Shown one piece after another: positions 1 to 8,555 of a DNA stretch of 10,807 nt (positions within the stretch are counted from its first letter, which is position 1; every line of letters starts with the position of its first letter). Source of the stretch: an uncultured beta proteobacterium. GTDB taxonomy: Bacteria; Pseudomonadota; Gammaproteobacteria; Burkholderiales; Burkholderiaceae_C. The position numbers and the translations under genes are program-made. The DNA lies in the NCBI GenBank assembly GCA_903927495.1, contig CAIYNH010000899.1:1-10807 (forward strand), in the 5' to 3' direction. Under the pieces are notes generated by a model, which did no database searches, was not told the DNA's origin, and saw nothing but the letters and a program-made list of their open reading frames with translations.

Positions 1-607
1 CCACCGTCGTCATCACCATGGCGGCGGCTTTCATCAGACCCTTCACGGGTGTGGGTAAGTCCAGTGCACCGAGTTCTTTGGCATTGAAGGCGTGACGCAC
101 TTCGTCAATCTTCATCTGCGCAACGATGGCACGTGAGGCGTGATCACCCGTCGGCAGTCGGCTCATGTGGCTGTCCAGATGCGCTTCAACCTGGTTTTCG
201 GTCTCAACCACAAAACCCAGACTCACCCGATCCCCCAGCCGCCCGGCAATCAGTCCAATGCCAAAAGCACCGGCGTACCACAGCGGGTTGAGTAGTGAGG
301 TGCGGTCTCCCAACTCTTTCAAGCGCTGCTCAGTCCACGCCAAGTGATCTGTTTCTTCGGCACCAGCCTTTAAGAAATGGGCCCGGAGTGCTTCATTTTT
401 AGTAGCGAACGCCTGCGCCGTGTAAAGCGCTTGGGCACATACTTCGCCGACGTGGTTGACACGCATCAGCGCTGCTGCTTCTTTTTTGTCTGCGTCCGAG
501 AGTTCCGTGGCTTCGCCCGGCACGGTCGGGCAAGGCTGGCTGCTGCGGTGAGAAGAAAAAACGGTGCGCAGGGCTGCATCCAGAGTGCTTAAGGTTCGGT
601 CTAACAT
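1..607 (-). CDS. coq7: Coq7-type 5-demethoxyubiquinone hydroxylase (3' end cut by window)
   Basis: Di-iron monooxygenase that hydroxylates the demethoxyubiquinone ring late in ubiquinone synthesis, at the membrane surface (family knowledge). I translated the minus strand from the ATG at 607: 202 residues are present and the frame runs open off the window edge. The Coq7 ligand set is visible with family spacing: Glu55 in NHVGEVCAQAL, Glu85 and His88 in EETDH, Glu137 in VETENQVEAH, and Glu169 and His172 in DEVRH. Bacterial Coq7 proteins of this group are only slightly longer than 202 residues, so just a few C-terminal residues should be missing. The N-terminal 40 residues are poorly conserved linker. 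No good Shine-Dalgarno precedes the ATG, but it is the natural start, about 47 residues before the conserved core. It probably forms its own unit; the next gene upstream is 230 bases away. The family call is secure. Confidence 0.95.
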   Translation of the reverse strand, partial: MLDRTLSTLDAALRTVFSSHRSSQPCPTVPGEATELSDADKKEAAALMRVNHVGEVCAQALYTAQAFATKNEALRAHFLKAGAEETDHLAWTEQRLKELGDRTSLLNPLWYAGAFGIGLIAGRLGDRVSLGFVVETENQVEAHLDSHMSRLPTGDHASRAIVAQMKIDEVRHAFNAKELGALDLPTPVKGLMKAAAMVMTTV

Positions 608-837
608 GGCGATTGTTGGGTTCTGATTGGTGAAATACGGTGAGTGGCGCAGTCTATTTTTTTGGCAATTCTTGACGCGAAAGTAGCTGGTATTCAAAAA
701 GTGTCGTTCATCGCGCCAAGGCAACAGGAAACACATCTTAAGTGTTATTTTCCATTTTTTCTGGCAAAAGATCTTTTGTTGCTCGGGTTAACCCTGTGGT
801 CAGTCAGCCAACTTCAGGATCTGCCGGCTGCCTCAGG
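608..837. other. Intergenic region between coq7 and the GGDEF/EAL gene
   Basis: This 230-base stretch should contain the coq7 promoter and the 3' end of the GGDEF/EAL transcript. I see no convincing gene, -35/-10 pair or T-tailed terminator hairpin. The only distinct structure is a perfect 14-base palindrome, CAAAAGATCTTTTG, at 765-778. Short open frames here on the plus strand do not look like proteins. Confidence 0.5.
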
Positions 838-2862
838 TCATTGGTAGATGATGGCTTCCTTAGTTACCAATTCTTCAAACTCTGCAAGCGGCAAAGGTCG
901 ACTGAAGAGGTAGCCTTGATAAGCAAGACAGTTATTTGTCGCCAAAAACTCACGCTGTGCCTCGCTCTCGACACCTTCTGCGATAACCGCCAGGCCCAAA
1001 CTCATACCCAAAGCAACGATAGTGCGTGCAATTGCGGCATCGTTGGAGTCGGTAAGAACATCGCGAACGAATGACTTGTCAATTTTCAGCTGATCCAGTG
1101 GCAAACGCTTCAAATACGCCAATGAGGAATAGCCTGTTCCGAAGTCATCCAGACTGAAGCCAATGCCTTTAGCCTTTAAGGCAACCATCTTATTGATGAC
1201 ATCGTCCGTGTTTGCCAGCAAAAGACTCTCAGTCAGCTCAAGTTTTAGTCTGTTTTGGGGTGTGCCCGTGCTGTTCATGACCGCAAGCACTTGGGTCACT
1301 ATGTCGGGTAATCCAAACTGTCTGGCACTGACATTCACTGCCAAAGTGAGGTGCGACATATAAGCCTGCTTGGACCAGACGGCCAATTGAAGGCAGGCCG
1401 TTTCCAATACCCACTGACCGAGGGGAATAATCAAGCCAGTATCTTCTGCCAGTGGAATGAACTCAGCTGGTGCCACCAAACCGCGCTTGGGATGCTGCCA
1501 GCGCACCAAAGCTTCAGCTCCAGTAATCTGGCCAGTCGAGTCAACTTGCGCCTGATAGTGCAGGACAAATTGCTGGGCATCGAGCGCGTTTCTGAGATCA
1601 ACCTCCATGGCGGCGCGCTGAGACACAACATTTTGCATCGCCAGATCGAAGAAACGCAGGGTGTTGCGCCCGGCGGCTTTTGCCTGATACATCGCGGTAT
1701 CGGCACGTTTCATCAGATCATCGGCCGAAACAGACTGGTCTTTGAATAAGGCAATTCCGATGCTTGAGGTGCATTGATAGCTGCGCTTGCCGGACTCCCC
1801 TGCTTGATCCGCCAAGCTCAAAATAAATGGTTCTGCCAGATTGGCCAATATTTTTGCGGCCACCTGTTCCGCCTGAATAGCGGCCAATTCATGTCCATCA
1901 AGACCCTCGAGAATCACGACAAACTCGTCACCACCCATGCGAGCAATCGTGTCAGCTTCGCGGGTGCTGCGACGCAAACGCTCCGCCACCGAAACCAGCA
2001 GTTGATCACCAATGGCGTGTCCCATCGTGTCATTAAGTTGCTTGAAGTTGTCCAGATCAATCAACATGAGTGCGCCGTGGCGGCCGTGGCGTGCGTTGTT
2101 TGGCAATGCCTGATTCAGGCGATCGAGCATGAGACGACGGTTTGGCAAATCCGTCAGGGAATCGTAGAAGGCAAGGTGCTCAATCTTATTGGCTGTTGTT
2201 TTACGCTCGGTAATGTCATGGCCAATACCGAGAACGCCGATGACCTGTCCCTTTGCATCGTGAACGGGGGTCTTGGTTGTTTCTAGCAATTCACGGTGGC
2301 CGTCAGACGCGAAGCTTACCCATTCTTCATTGCTGCTGGGACCACCCTTGTCCATTGCAACTTGATCGTTCTTGCGAAAGAAGTCGGCAAGTTCCTTGTC
2401 AACAAAGTCGTAATCCGTCTTGCCGACAATTGTTTCCTCAAGGGAGCCGAAAAATTGCTCGAAGCGTGAGTTGCATGACAAGTAAACACCATCAGTGTTC
2501 TTGAGCCAGACCAGGTCAGGAATAGCCTGAATCAGCGCACGCATACGCAGTTCGCTATTTGCGTGGTCCTTATGAGCCAACAATTCGCGCTCGGCGATCT
2601 TGCGCGCCTGATTTTGCATTCTTCGAATCAATCCGTAGAGCAATAACGCAGTGACGACCACAAAGAGCCAGCCCTTGACTATGCTGACACGATTGATGAC
2701 AGTGGGGTCACTAAACAGCAAGCTAACAACACTGTCGGAAACAAGAATCCAAAGACTCGCAAACGCTGCATAAATCAAGATGATCCGATTGGCTGCGGAT
2801 GCAGATTTTCTGGCGTTTTCAACGCTTGCTTGCGGCGGGGGATCATACGTTGGCATGGGCAA
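838..2862 (-). CDS. Membrane-anchored PAS-GGDEF-EAL c-di-GMP turnover protein
   Basis: Predicted cyclic-di-GMP signalling protein of 674 residues. Two hydrophobic helices lie at about 27-50 and 61-79, with a short loop (51-60) between them and the rest cytoplasmic. A PAS sensor domain spans about 105-220, ending in the usual PAC-type GIGHDITERK. The GGDEF domain (about 225-405) has an intact GGDEF at 310-314 and an RxxD inhibitory site (Arg301-Asp304) five residues before it, as expected for an active, product-inhibited diguanylate cyclase. The EAL domain (about 420-668) keeps EAL at 450-452, NVSARQF, ELTES, the DDFGTGYSS loop (572-580), LKIDKSF and AEGVE, consistent with a competent phosphodiesterase. 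Net activity cannot be read from sequence. The start is uncertain: 2862 is a TTG with AGGGG about 12 bases upstream, and an ATG lies two codons later at 2856. It is a single gene with no operon partner; no output pathway can be assigned. Confidence 0.92.
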   Translation of the reverse strand: MPMPTYDPPPQASVENARKSASAANRIILIYAAFASLWILVSDSVVSLLFSDPTVINRVSIVKGWLFVVVTALLLYGLIRRMQNQARKIAERELLAHKDHANSELRMRALIQAIPDLVWLKNTDGVYLSCNSRFEQFFGSLEETIVGKTDYDFVDKELADFFRKNDQVAMDKGGPSSNEEWVSFASDGHRELLETTKTPVHDAKGQVIGVLGIGHDITERKTTANKIEHLAFYDSLTDLPNRRLMLDRLNQALPNNARHGRHGALMLIDLDNFKQLNDTMGHAIGDQLLVSVAERLRRSTREADTIARMGGDEFVVILEGLDGHELAAIQAEQVAAKILANLAEPFILSLADQAGESGKRSYQCTSSIGIALFKDQSVSADDLMKRADTAMYQAKAAGRNTLRFFDLAMQNVVSQRAAMEVDLRNALDAQQFVLHYQAQVDSTGQITGAEALVRWQHPKRGLVAPAEFIPLAEDTGLIIPLGQWVLETACLQLAVWSKQAYMSHLTLAVNVSARQFGLPDIVTQVLAVMNSTGTPQNRLKLELTESLLLANTDDVINKMVALKAKGIGFSLDDFGTGYSSLAYLKRLPLDQLKIDKSFVRDVLTDSNDAAIARTIVALGMSLGLAVIAEGVESEAQREFLATNNCLAYQGYLFSRPLPLAEFEELVTKEAIIYQ

Positions 2863-3148
2863 TTGACTTTACAACCCCTAGCGGTTCAAGGGCTCATGCA
2901 ATGCTACACCATAGGCACAGGTTAATTTGAGTCTGGTATTTCTTACAGTAAACTAATTCAGTGAACTCTTGGATACCCTAACGCAGTGCCTGACCGTCAG
3001 GTTTTGGCAGGCACTTTGCCGCAAATTTTTGGCGGTTGCGTGCGGCGTATATTTCACTCAAGCGAAGTACCCGAACGGGTGGCAATTGAAAAGTCCAGTT
3101 GCGCTGTCGGAAAACAGCCGGACCAGAAATCCTTGAGATGCCAACCCA
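2863..3148. other. Intergenic region between GGDEF/EAL gene and 5-oxoprolinase gene
   Basis: A 286-base stretch, relatively AT-rich at 2900-2980, that must hold the promoter of the GGDEF/EAL gene and the 3' end of the 5-oxoprolinase transcript. I found no believable gene. Small inverted repeats occur: AGTGCCTG/CAGGCACT (2985-2992 and 3008-3015), ACCCG-AA-CGGGT (3069-3080) and GCTGT/ACAGC (3103-3118). None has a T-run on the minus-strand downstream side, so none is a clear intrinsic terminator for the 5-oxoprolinase gene. Confidence 0.5.
2985..3015. repeat. 8-bp inverted repeat, possible hairpin
   Basis: AGTGCCTG at 2985-2992 is the exact reverse complement of CAGGCACT at 3008-3015, with a 15-base loop. 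The three T bases after it on the plus strand are too few for a standard terminator, and the minus-strand side has no T-run. It lies about 135 bases past the 5-oxoprolinase stop, so it might act as a 3' stem-loop; this is weak. Confidence 0.3.
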
Positions 3149-6100
3149 TCAATTCACCCCGCCAAACCCGCCTCCACCCGGTGTCTGGATTTCAAACACA
3201 TCGCCCGGTTGCATCTGCACCTGTCCAATATGCCCCAACTCTTCAACAGCGCCTTCGGCGCGCAGCACCCGGTTGATGCCGGCTAGACCGCTCTGCCCAC
3301 CCGCCAGACCAAAGGCACCGTGCATGCGGCCATTGGACAGGATGCTGGCGGTCATGGGCTGCAAAAACTTTACCCTGCGCACACCGCCGTTGCCACCCTG
3401 CCAGCGGCCCGCGCCGCCTGATTCGCCGCGAATCTCGTAGCTTTGCAGCTGAACCGGAAAGCGAAACTCCAGCACTTCGGGGTCGGTCAGGCGTGAATTG
3501 GTCATGTGGGTTTGCACCACACTGCAGCCGTTAAAGCCGCCCACCACATGACCAGCAGCATCAAACTCTGCGCCCGCGCCAGAGCCGCCAGAGATGGTTT
3601 CGTAGTACTGGTACTGGTCATTGCCGAAGGTAAAGTTGTTCATGGTGCACTGGCTGGCAGCCATCACCCCGAGCGCACCATACAGCGCATTGGTGATGCA
3701 ACTTGAGGTCTCCACGTTGCCCGCCACCACCGAGGCCGGTGGATTTGGGTTGAGCATCGAGCCCGCAGGGATGATGACTTTGATGGGTTTGAGGCAACCT
3801 GCGTTGAGCGGAATGTCGTCATTGACCAGGGTCCGAAACACATACAGCACCGCTGCCATGCAGACTGCCGTGGGGGCGTTGAAGTTATTGGTCTGCTGCT
3901 TTGATGTGCCGGTGAAGTCAACCTCGGCACTGCGGTTTTGCGCATCGACCCGAATCGCGACCTGGATTTGTGAGCCATTGTCCAGTGCCAGTGTGAAGGC
4001 ACCATCTTTCAAGCGGGTGATGACGCGACGAACCGATTCTTCGGCGTTATCTTGCACATGGCGCATGTAGGCTTGCACCACCTTCAGGCCAAACTCTTTA
4101 ACCATTTTGTGCAGCTCTTGCACCCCTTTCTCATTGGCGGCAATTTGCGCCTTTAGGTCGGCCATGTTTTGCTGCGGGTTGCGCGAAGGGTAGAGGCCGC
4201 TTTGCAAGAGGGCCAACATCTCTGACTCGCGCAGCACCCCGCATTCGACCAGTTTGACGTTGTTGATCTGAACGCCTTCTTCTTCGATGCAGGTCGAAAA
4301 CGGTGGCATCGAGCCCGGTGTGATGCCACCAATGTCGGCATGGTGGCCGCGCGAGCCAACATAGAACAGTGGCATGTCCGTTCGATCTGAGCCCGCCGAA
4401 GTCGCCACCGGCACTTGGACAGACTCAGTGCCGACGGAGCCATTCAAATACACTGGCGTAATCACCGTGATGTCGGGTAAATGGGTGCCGCCGTGGTATG
4501 GGTCGTTGAGCACGTACACATCACCGGGCAACATCTTGCCAGCGTTTTCCCGGATCACGGTCTTGATGCTTTCGCCCATTGAACCTAAATGTACCGGCAT
4601 GTGGGGCGCATTGGCAATCAGGTTACCTGCAGCATCGAACAGGGCGCAACTGAAGTCCAGGCGCTCCTTGATGTTGACTGAGTGCGCCGTGTTTTGCAGT
4701 TGTAGGCCCATTTGCTCGGCAATGTTCATGAACAGGTTGTTAAACACCTCCAGTAAGACCGGGTCCACGCTTGTTCCTGCTGCAAATTGAATAGCGCGCT
4801 GTGCCCGTCTATCAAGGATGAGATGGTCGAAAGACGTTAAGGTTGCAAACCAGCCTGGTTCGATGATAGTGGTGGCATTTTTCTCGGAAATGATGGCCGG
4901 GCCAGCGATCACGTCACCCGGTCTTAAATCCTCACGCACCACTAGGGCTGCCTGATGCCATTGACCACCCGAGTACATGCGTACAGTTTCGCGGCGCGGC
5001 ACCTCGCGCACCGCAAAGGTAGGCAAGCGTGGCTCTGCCGGCGCATCACCTGATACCACGGCCTCGACCGACACAGCTTCCACCACCAAAGCCCGTCCTG
5101 GCATCAGAAAAGCGAAGCGCTGTCGGTAGGCGGTCTCAAAATCGGTTTGAATCTGAGCCAGCGTGCCAAAGGGCACAATCAAGGCCGAGTCGCTGCCCTC
5201 GTAACGCACATGCACCCGCTGCGCGACAGCCACCAACCCGGCACTGGCTTGGCGCAGCAACTCGTCTTTGGCGCTCGCGGCCAGTTGTTGCAAGGTTTGT
5301 GCGATTTCAGCCACCGCCGCAGCACCGAGCTTGAGTTCGACAGCTTGCTCCCGAATCACGTTTTGATCAGCCAAGCCCATGCCGTACGCCGACAGCACAC
5401 CGGCCAGCGGATGCACAAATACCCGCGTCATGCCCAAGGCATCGGCCACCTGGCAGGCATGCTGACCACCGGCACCGCCAAAGCATTGCAAGGTGTAGCG
5501 GGTCACGTCATAGCCACGGGCCACCGAAATCTTCTTAATGGCGTTGGCCATCTGTTGCACGGCAATGTTGATAAAGCCTTCGGCCACCGCCTCCGGTGTG
5601 CGCCCGGTTTGCTGCGCTAGTACGTCGAATTCCAGCTTGGCCGCTTCAAAGCTCAGGGCTTCATTGGCATTCGGGCCAAACAGTTTGGGGAAATAGTTCG
5701 GCTGCACCTTGCCGACCATCAGATTGGCATCGGTCAGCGCCAGCGAACCGCCGCGCCGGTAACTGGCCGGGCCCGGATTGGCCCCGGCGCTTTGCGGTCC
5801 AACCCGAAAGCGATCACCGTCAAATTTGAGCAAGGAGCCCCCGCCGGCTGCCACGGTGTGAATGCTCATCATCGGGGCCCGCATGCGCACGCCCGCCACT
5901 TGGGTTTCAAATTCGCGTTCAAACTCGCCGGCGTAGTGTGAGACATCGGTCGAAGTGCCTCCCATGTCAAACCCAATGACCCTGATGGGTCCGGCAATCG
6001 CGGCATCGTTACCGCCAAAGGCCAACTCCGCAGTGCGTGCCATGCCGACAATCCCGCCGGCCGGGCCACTCAAAATGGCATCTTTGCCCTGAAACCTGTG

Positions 6101-6865
6101 TGCATCCGTCAGGCCGCCCGAAGACTGCATGAAAAACAGTTTCACGCCGGGCATCTCCTGTGCCACCTGTTCCACATACCTTCGCAGAATCGGTGACAAG
6201 TAGGCATCAACCACAGTGGTGTCGCCCCGGCTCACAAACTTCATCATCGGGCTGGTCTCGTGCGAGGTGCTGATTTGGGTAAAGCCAATCTCTTGTGCTA
6301 ATCGCTTTGCAGCTTTTTCATGTACGGTGTAACGGTAGCCGTGCATGAATACAATTGAAACACCCCGTATCCCTAGTGCGTACTGTGTAAGCAGCTCTTC
6401 TTTTAATAGCGATTCATTGAGTGATTGAATCACTTCACCATGTGCACCCATGCGCTCATCGGCCTCAATCACGGCGCTGTAGAGCAGTTCGGGTAGCACA
6501 ATGTTGCGGTCAAACAGGCGTGGGCGGTTTTGGTAGGCAATGCGCAAGGCATCCCGAAAACCTCGGGTGGTGACCAGCAAAGTGGGCTCACCCTTGCGCT
6601 CCAACAATGCATTGGTAGCCACCGTGGTGCCCATCTTGACGCACTCAACCAGCTCAGGCGTGACCGGCTCGCCGTCATTGAGTCCTAGCAAATGGCGGAT
6701 GCCAGCCACCGCAGCGTCGCGGTATTGCTCGGGGTTTTCCGACAAGAGCTTGTGGGTAAGCAGTGAACAGCTGCCGTCGGGACCGGGCTTTCTGGCAACG
6801 ATGTCGGTGAAAGTACCGCCCCGGTCGATCCAGAACTGCCAGCGTTGGTGATGGGGAGTGCTCAT
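3149..6865 (-). CDS. oplAH: 5-oxoprolinase (ATP-hydrolysing), fused HyuA-HyuB hydantoinase family
   Basis: Likely cytoplasmic enzyme that opens 5-oxo-L-proline (pyroglutamate) to glutamate using ATP. At 1238 residues it has the full length and domain order of single-chain 5-oxoprolinases. The N-terminal hydantoinase A part carries the phosphate-binding DRGGTFTD (14-21), [12 protein letters not shown] (79-90), [12 protein letters not shown] (298-309) and [10 protein letters not shown] (462-471). A linker at about 510-695 follows, then hydantoinase B from DPVLLEVF (701) to the glycine-rich C-terminus TPGGGGFG. The B part shows [14 protein letters not shown] (787-800) and GHHADIGG (840-847). Between these two motifs lies an unusually long segment at about 806-832. 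The ATG at 6865 lacks a clear Shine-Dalgarno, and the frame begins 20 bases after the upstream regulator gene, suggesting cotranscription and perhaps coupling. Substrate is inferred: related fusions may act on hydantoins or other lactams, and the neighbouring TRAP operon favours a small organic acid. Confidence 0.88.
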   Translation of the reverse strand: MSTPHHQRWQFWIDRGGTFTDIVARKPGPDGSCSLLTHKLLSENPEQYRDAAVAGIRHLLGLNDGEPVTPELVECVKMGTTVATNALLERKGEPTLLVTTRGFRDALRIAYQNRPRLFDRNIVLPELLYSAVIEADERMGAHGEVIQSLNESLLKEELLTQYALGIRGVSIVFMHGYRYTVHEKAAKRLAQEIGFTQISTSHETSPMMKFVSRGDTTVVDAYLSPILRRYVEQVAQEMPGVKLFFMQSSGGLTDAHRFQGKDAILSGPAGGIVGMARTAELAFGGNDAAIAGPIRVIGFDMGGTSTDVSHYAGEFEREFETQVAGVRMRAPMMSIHTVAAGGGSLLKFDGDRFRVGPQSAGANPGPASYRRGGSLALTDANLMVGKVQPNYFPKLFGPNANEALSFEAAKLEFDVLAQQTGRTPEAVAEGFINIAVQQMANAIKKISVARGYDVTRYTLQCFGGAGGQHACQVADALGMTRVFVHPLAGVLSAYGMGLADQNVIREQAVELKLGAAAVAEIAQTLQQLAASAKDELLRQASAGLVAVAQRVHVRYEGSDSALIVPFGTLAQIQTDFETAYRQRFAFLMPGRALVVEAVSVEAVVSGDAPAEPRLPTFAVREVPRRETVRMYSGGQWHQAALVVREDLRPGDVIAGPAIISEKNATTIIEPGWFATLTSFDHLILDRRAQRAIQFAAGTSVDPVLLEVFNNLFMNIAEQMGLQLQNTAHSVNIKERLDFSCALFDAAGNLIANAPHMPVHLGSMGESIKTVIRENAGKMLPGDVYVLNDPYHGGTHLPDITVITPVYLNGSVGTESVQVPVATSAGSDRTDMPLFYVGSRGHHADIGGITPGSMPPFSTCIEEEGVQINNVKLVECGVLRESEMLALLQSGLYPSRNPQQNMADLKAQIAANEKGVQELHKMVKEFGLKVVQAYMRHVQDNAEESVRRVITRLKDGAFTLALDNGSQIQVAIRVDAQNRSAEVDFTGTSKQQTNNFNAPTAVCMAAVLYVFRTLVNDDIPLNAGCLKPIKVIIPAGSMLNPNPPASVVAGNVETSSCITNALYGALGVMAASQCTMNNFTFGNDQYQYYETISGGSGAGAEFDAAGHVVGGFNGCSVVQTHMTNSRLTDPEVLEFRFPVQLQSYEIRGESGGAGRWQGGNGGVRRVKFLQPMTASILSNGRMHGAFGLAGGQSGLAGINRVLRAEGAVEELGHIGQVQMQPGDVFEIQTPGGGGFGGVN

Positions 6866-6885
6866 GATGGGCTCAAATGTTTAAA

Positions 6886-7404
6886 TTACAGGCTGGCCGC
6901 AGAACGTGCGGCCTGGTCGTAAATGCCGGACAGCAAGCGCAGCAGGCGAGCCAGTTCACCAATGTCGCGGTTCAGGCCATCGTCGGCATTGAGCGCATTG
7001 ATCAGACACGACTCGCGAATCGCGCGGTAACGGTTCACATAGTCGAGCCCACTATCGGTTGAGGCATAGGTCACGTCCTTGCCGCTCTTGCTGGATGCCA
7101 CAACACCCAGTCCTTGCAGTTTTTTCAACGAGTAGTTGATCAAATGGGTGTCTTCGATGTTCATGATGAAGCAAATGTCGGCCAAACGCTTGTTGCGGGC
7201 CCGGTGCGTCACATGGTGCAGCACCAGCACATCCAGCGGCATCAGGTCTTTCAGGCCGGCTGCACTCATACAGTGCACCACCCAGCGGTGAAAGGCGTTG
7301 CCAGCCACGATCAGGCCAAACTCGAACTCGCTCATTTCGGCACTTTTGGGTGAAACGAGGTGGGCAGATGAGACGATGGGCGGCGAGGCAGCGTTTGTAA
7401 CCAT
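6886..7404 (-). CDS. Winged-helix (MarR-like) DNA-binding regulator
   Basis: Predicted transcription regulator of 172 residues from the chosen start. A winged helix-turn-helix occupies about 55-125: helices around LMPLDVLVLHHV and RLADICFIMNIE, a probable recognition helix in DTHLINYSLKKLQ, and a wing at SSKSGKDVTYASTDSG. The flanking helices (26-50 and 125-170) would form the dimer interface, as in MarR-type proteins. The frame can be read upstream to a TTG at 7464, but the ATG at 7404 has GGAG seven bases before it, and the candidate promoter lies between the two sites, so I prefer 7404; an ATG at 7425 is a weaker option. It sits 20 bases before the 5-oxoprolinase gene in the same direction and diverges from the TRAP operon, so it is the obvious candidate regulator of both. 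Ligand and sign of regulation are unknown; autorepression is inferred from the inverted repeat over its promoter. Confidence 0.85.
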   Translation of the reverse strand: MVTNAASPPIVSSAHLVSPKSAEMSEFEFGLIVAGNAFHRWVVHCMSAAGLKDLMPLDVLVLHHVTHRARNKRLADICFIMNIEDTHLINYSLKKLQGLGVVASSKSGKDVTYASTDSGLDYVNRYRAIRESCLINALNADDGLNRDIGELARLLRLLSGIYDQAARSAASL

Positions 7405-7433
7405 CACTGGTCTCCAGGTTGGCATCTTTGTTG

Positions 7434-7474
7434 CATCAATGAATTGTAGGTAGTTGAATAACAATTTGTTGATG
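7434..7474. promoter_or_regulatory. Candidate operator: imperfect inverted repeat in the divergent promoter region
   Basis: CATCAATGAATTGT (7434-7447) and ACAATTTGTTGATG (7461-7474) are inverted copies matching at 12 of 14 positions, with a 13-base spacer. Each arm is itself partly palindromic: CAAT-GA-ATTG at 7437-7446 and AACAA-T-TTGTT around 7460-7470. Dyads of this kind are typical of winged-helix dimer sites. The arms cover the proposed -35 and -10 of the regulator promoter, so binding would block that promoter. That the neighbouring regulator binds here is inference. Confidence 0.5.
7443..7472 (-). promoter_or_regulatory. Putative promoter of regulator/5-oxoprolinase operon
   Basis: Reading the minus strand, TCAACA (7472-7467, 4 of 6 to the -35 consensus) and TACAAT (7448-7443, 5 of 6 to the -10 consensus) are separated by 18 bases. 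Transcription would begin near 7436, leaving a leader of about 30 bases before the ATG at 7404. The placement agrees with the chosen start and with the overlapping inverted repeat. Confidence 0.4.
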
Positions 7475-7516
7475 ATTTATCGACGATTAGGGAAAACCAT
7501 AGCCTAAACCTGATAA

Positions 7517-7545
7517 TTGCAGATTACATTCAAGCTATCTGAAAT
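7517..7545 (+). promoter_or_regulatory. Putative promoter of the TRAP operon
   Basis: TTGCAG (7517-7522) and TGAAAT (7540-7545) are spaced by 17 bases, each matching the sigma-70 consensus at 4 of 6 positions. Initiation near 7552 would give a leader of roughly 20 bases that contains the GGAG ribosome site at 7562-7565. A moderate match only; other pairs are possible in this AT-rich stretch. Confidence 0.35.
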
Positions 7546-7570
7546 ACCCTTTAACCCAATCGGAGTTTTT

Positions 7571-8551
7571 ATGAAGCGTCGCCTTTTTGCATTGACTTCA
7601 GCCGTTACCGCCTTGCTACTGGCCAGCGGCATCGCTAGCGCCCAAACCAAGTGGGATTTGGCTTCTGCCTACCCGGCGACCAATTTCCATTCTGAAAACC
7701 TGGTGCAGTTCGCCAATGACATCGACAAGGCCACTGGCGGCAAGCTGAAGATCACGGTGCACGCCAACGCAGCGCTGTTCAAAGCCCCCGAAATCAAACG
7801 CGCCGTGCAAGGCGGACAAGCCCAGGCCGGTGAAATCATTTTGGCCAATTTCCAGAACGAATGGCAAATTTACGGTGCAGATGGTCTGCCGTTTTTGGCC
7901 GACAGCTATGACGAATCGAACAAACTCTACAAAGTGCAAAAGCCAATGCTCGAAAAGAAGCTGGCCGAGCAAGGCATGAGCCTGCTGTACGCCGTGGCCT
8001 GGCCGCCACAGGGAATTTACACCAAGAAACCGCTCAATTCAGCGGCGGATCTGAAGGGCATCAAATGGCGCGCTTACAGCCCGGCCACCAGCCGCATTGC
8101 CGAGTTGGTGGGCGCACAACCCGTCACCGTGCAAGCAGCAGAACTGTCGCAAGCGCTCGCCACGGGTGTGGTCGAATCGACCATGACCTCGGGCGCAACA
8201 GGCGTTGACAGCAAGCTGTACGAGAGTCTGAAGTATTACTACGACCTACAAGCCTGGCTGCCTAAAAACGTGGTCTTGGTCAACAAAAAGGCGTTCGAGG
8301 CCCTCGACAAACCCACCCAGGATGCCGTGCTGACGGCCGCTTTGGCAGCGGAAGCGCGTGGTCTGACCGCCAGCAAGCGTGTCAACACCGAATCTCTTGA
8401 AAAGCTCAAAGCCAATGGCGTGCAGGTGTTACCCCCGTCAGCCGCACTCAAAGCCGATATGAAAAAGGTGGGAGACACCATGCTCAAGGAATGGCAGGAA
8501 AAAGCCGGCCCCGAGGGCAAAGCGCTGATTGACGCCTTCAACAAGCCTTAA
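7571..8551 (+). CDS. dctP: TRAP transporter periplasmic solute-binding protein (DctP family)
   Basis: Periplasmic receptor that captures a small carboxylate and hands it to the DctQM membrane complex. From the ATG at 7571 it has 326 residues, the usual family length. The frame opens upstream at a TTG (7517), but GGAG at 7562-7565 sits five bases before this ATG and the protein then begins with a classic Sec signal: MKRR, a hydrophobic core, and a predicted cut after ASA (residue 24). The mature protein shows the DctP pattern, including DLKGIKWRAYSP, whose Arg167 matches the conserved arginine that clamps the ligand carboxylate, then ELSQALATGVVE and AWLPKNVVLVNKKAFEAL. It is the first gene of the TRAP operon. 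Ligand is not readable; pyroglutamate is favoured because a 5-oxoprolinase gene is next door and some Bordetella DctP proteins are known to bind pyroglutamate. Confidence 0.93.
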   Translation: MKRRLFALTSAVTALLLASGIASAQTKWDLASAYPATNFHSENLVQFANDIDKATGGKLKITVHANAALFKAPEIKRAVQGGQAQAGEIILANFQNEWQIYGADGLPFLADSYDESNKLYKVQKPMLEKKLAEQGMSLLYAVAWPPQGIYTKKPLNSAADLKGIKWRAYSPATSRIAELVGAQPVTVQAAELSQALATGVVESTMTSGATGVDSKLYESLKYYYDLQAWLPKNVVLVNKKAFEALDKPTQDAVLTAALAAEARGLTASKRVNTESLEKLKANGVQVLPPSAALKADMKKVGDTMLKEWQEKAGPEGKALIDAFNKP

Positions 8552-8555
8552 ACCC

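Noticed and set aside
377..592. Small plus-strand frames over coq7 (165-347 and 377-592)
   Set aside because: They are antisense to the conserved Coq7 ligand motifs and have no supporting start signals.
1774..2286. 170-codon plus-strand open frame opposite the GGDEF/EAL gene
   Set aside because: Covers the antisense of the GGDEF domain; the opposite strand encodes intact motifs and this frame shows no protein family features.
2985..3015. Inverted repeat as a rho-independent terminator of the 5-oxoprolinase gene
   Set aside because: There is no T-run on the minus-strand side, the loop is long at 15 bases, and it is about 135 bases past the stop codon. Kept only as a repeat.
5147..5620. 157-codon plus-strand open frame opposite the 5-oxoprolinase gene
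   Set aside because: Antisense shadow of a strongly conserved coding frame, with no recognisable domain. The same applies to other plus-strand frames between 3200 and 6850.
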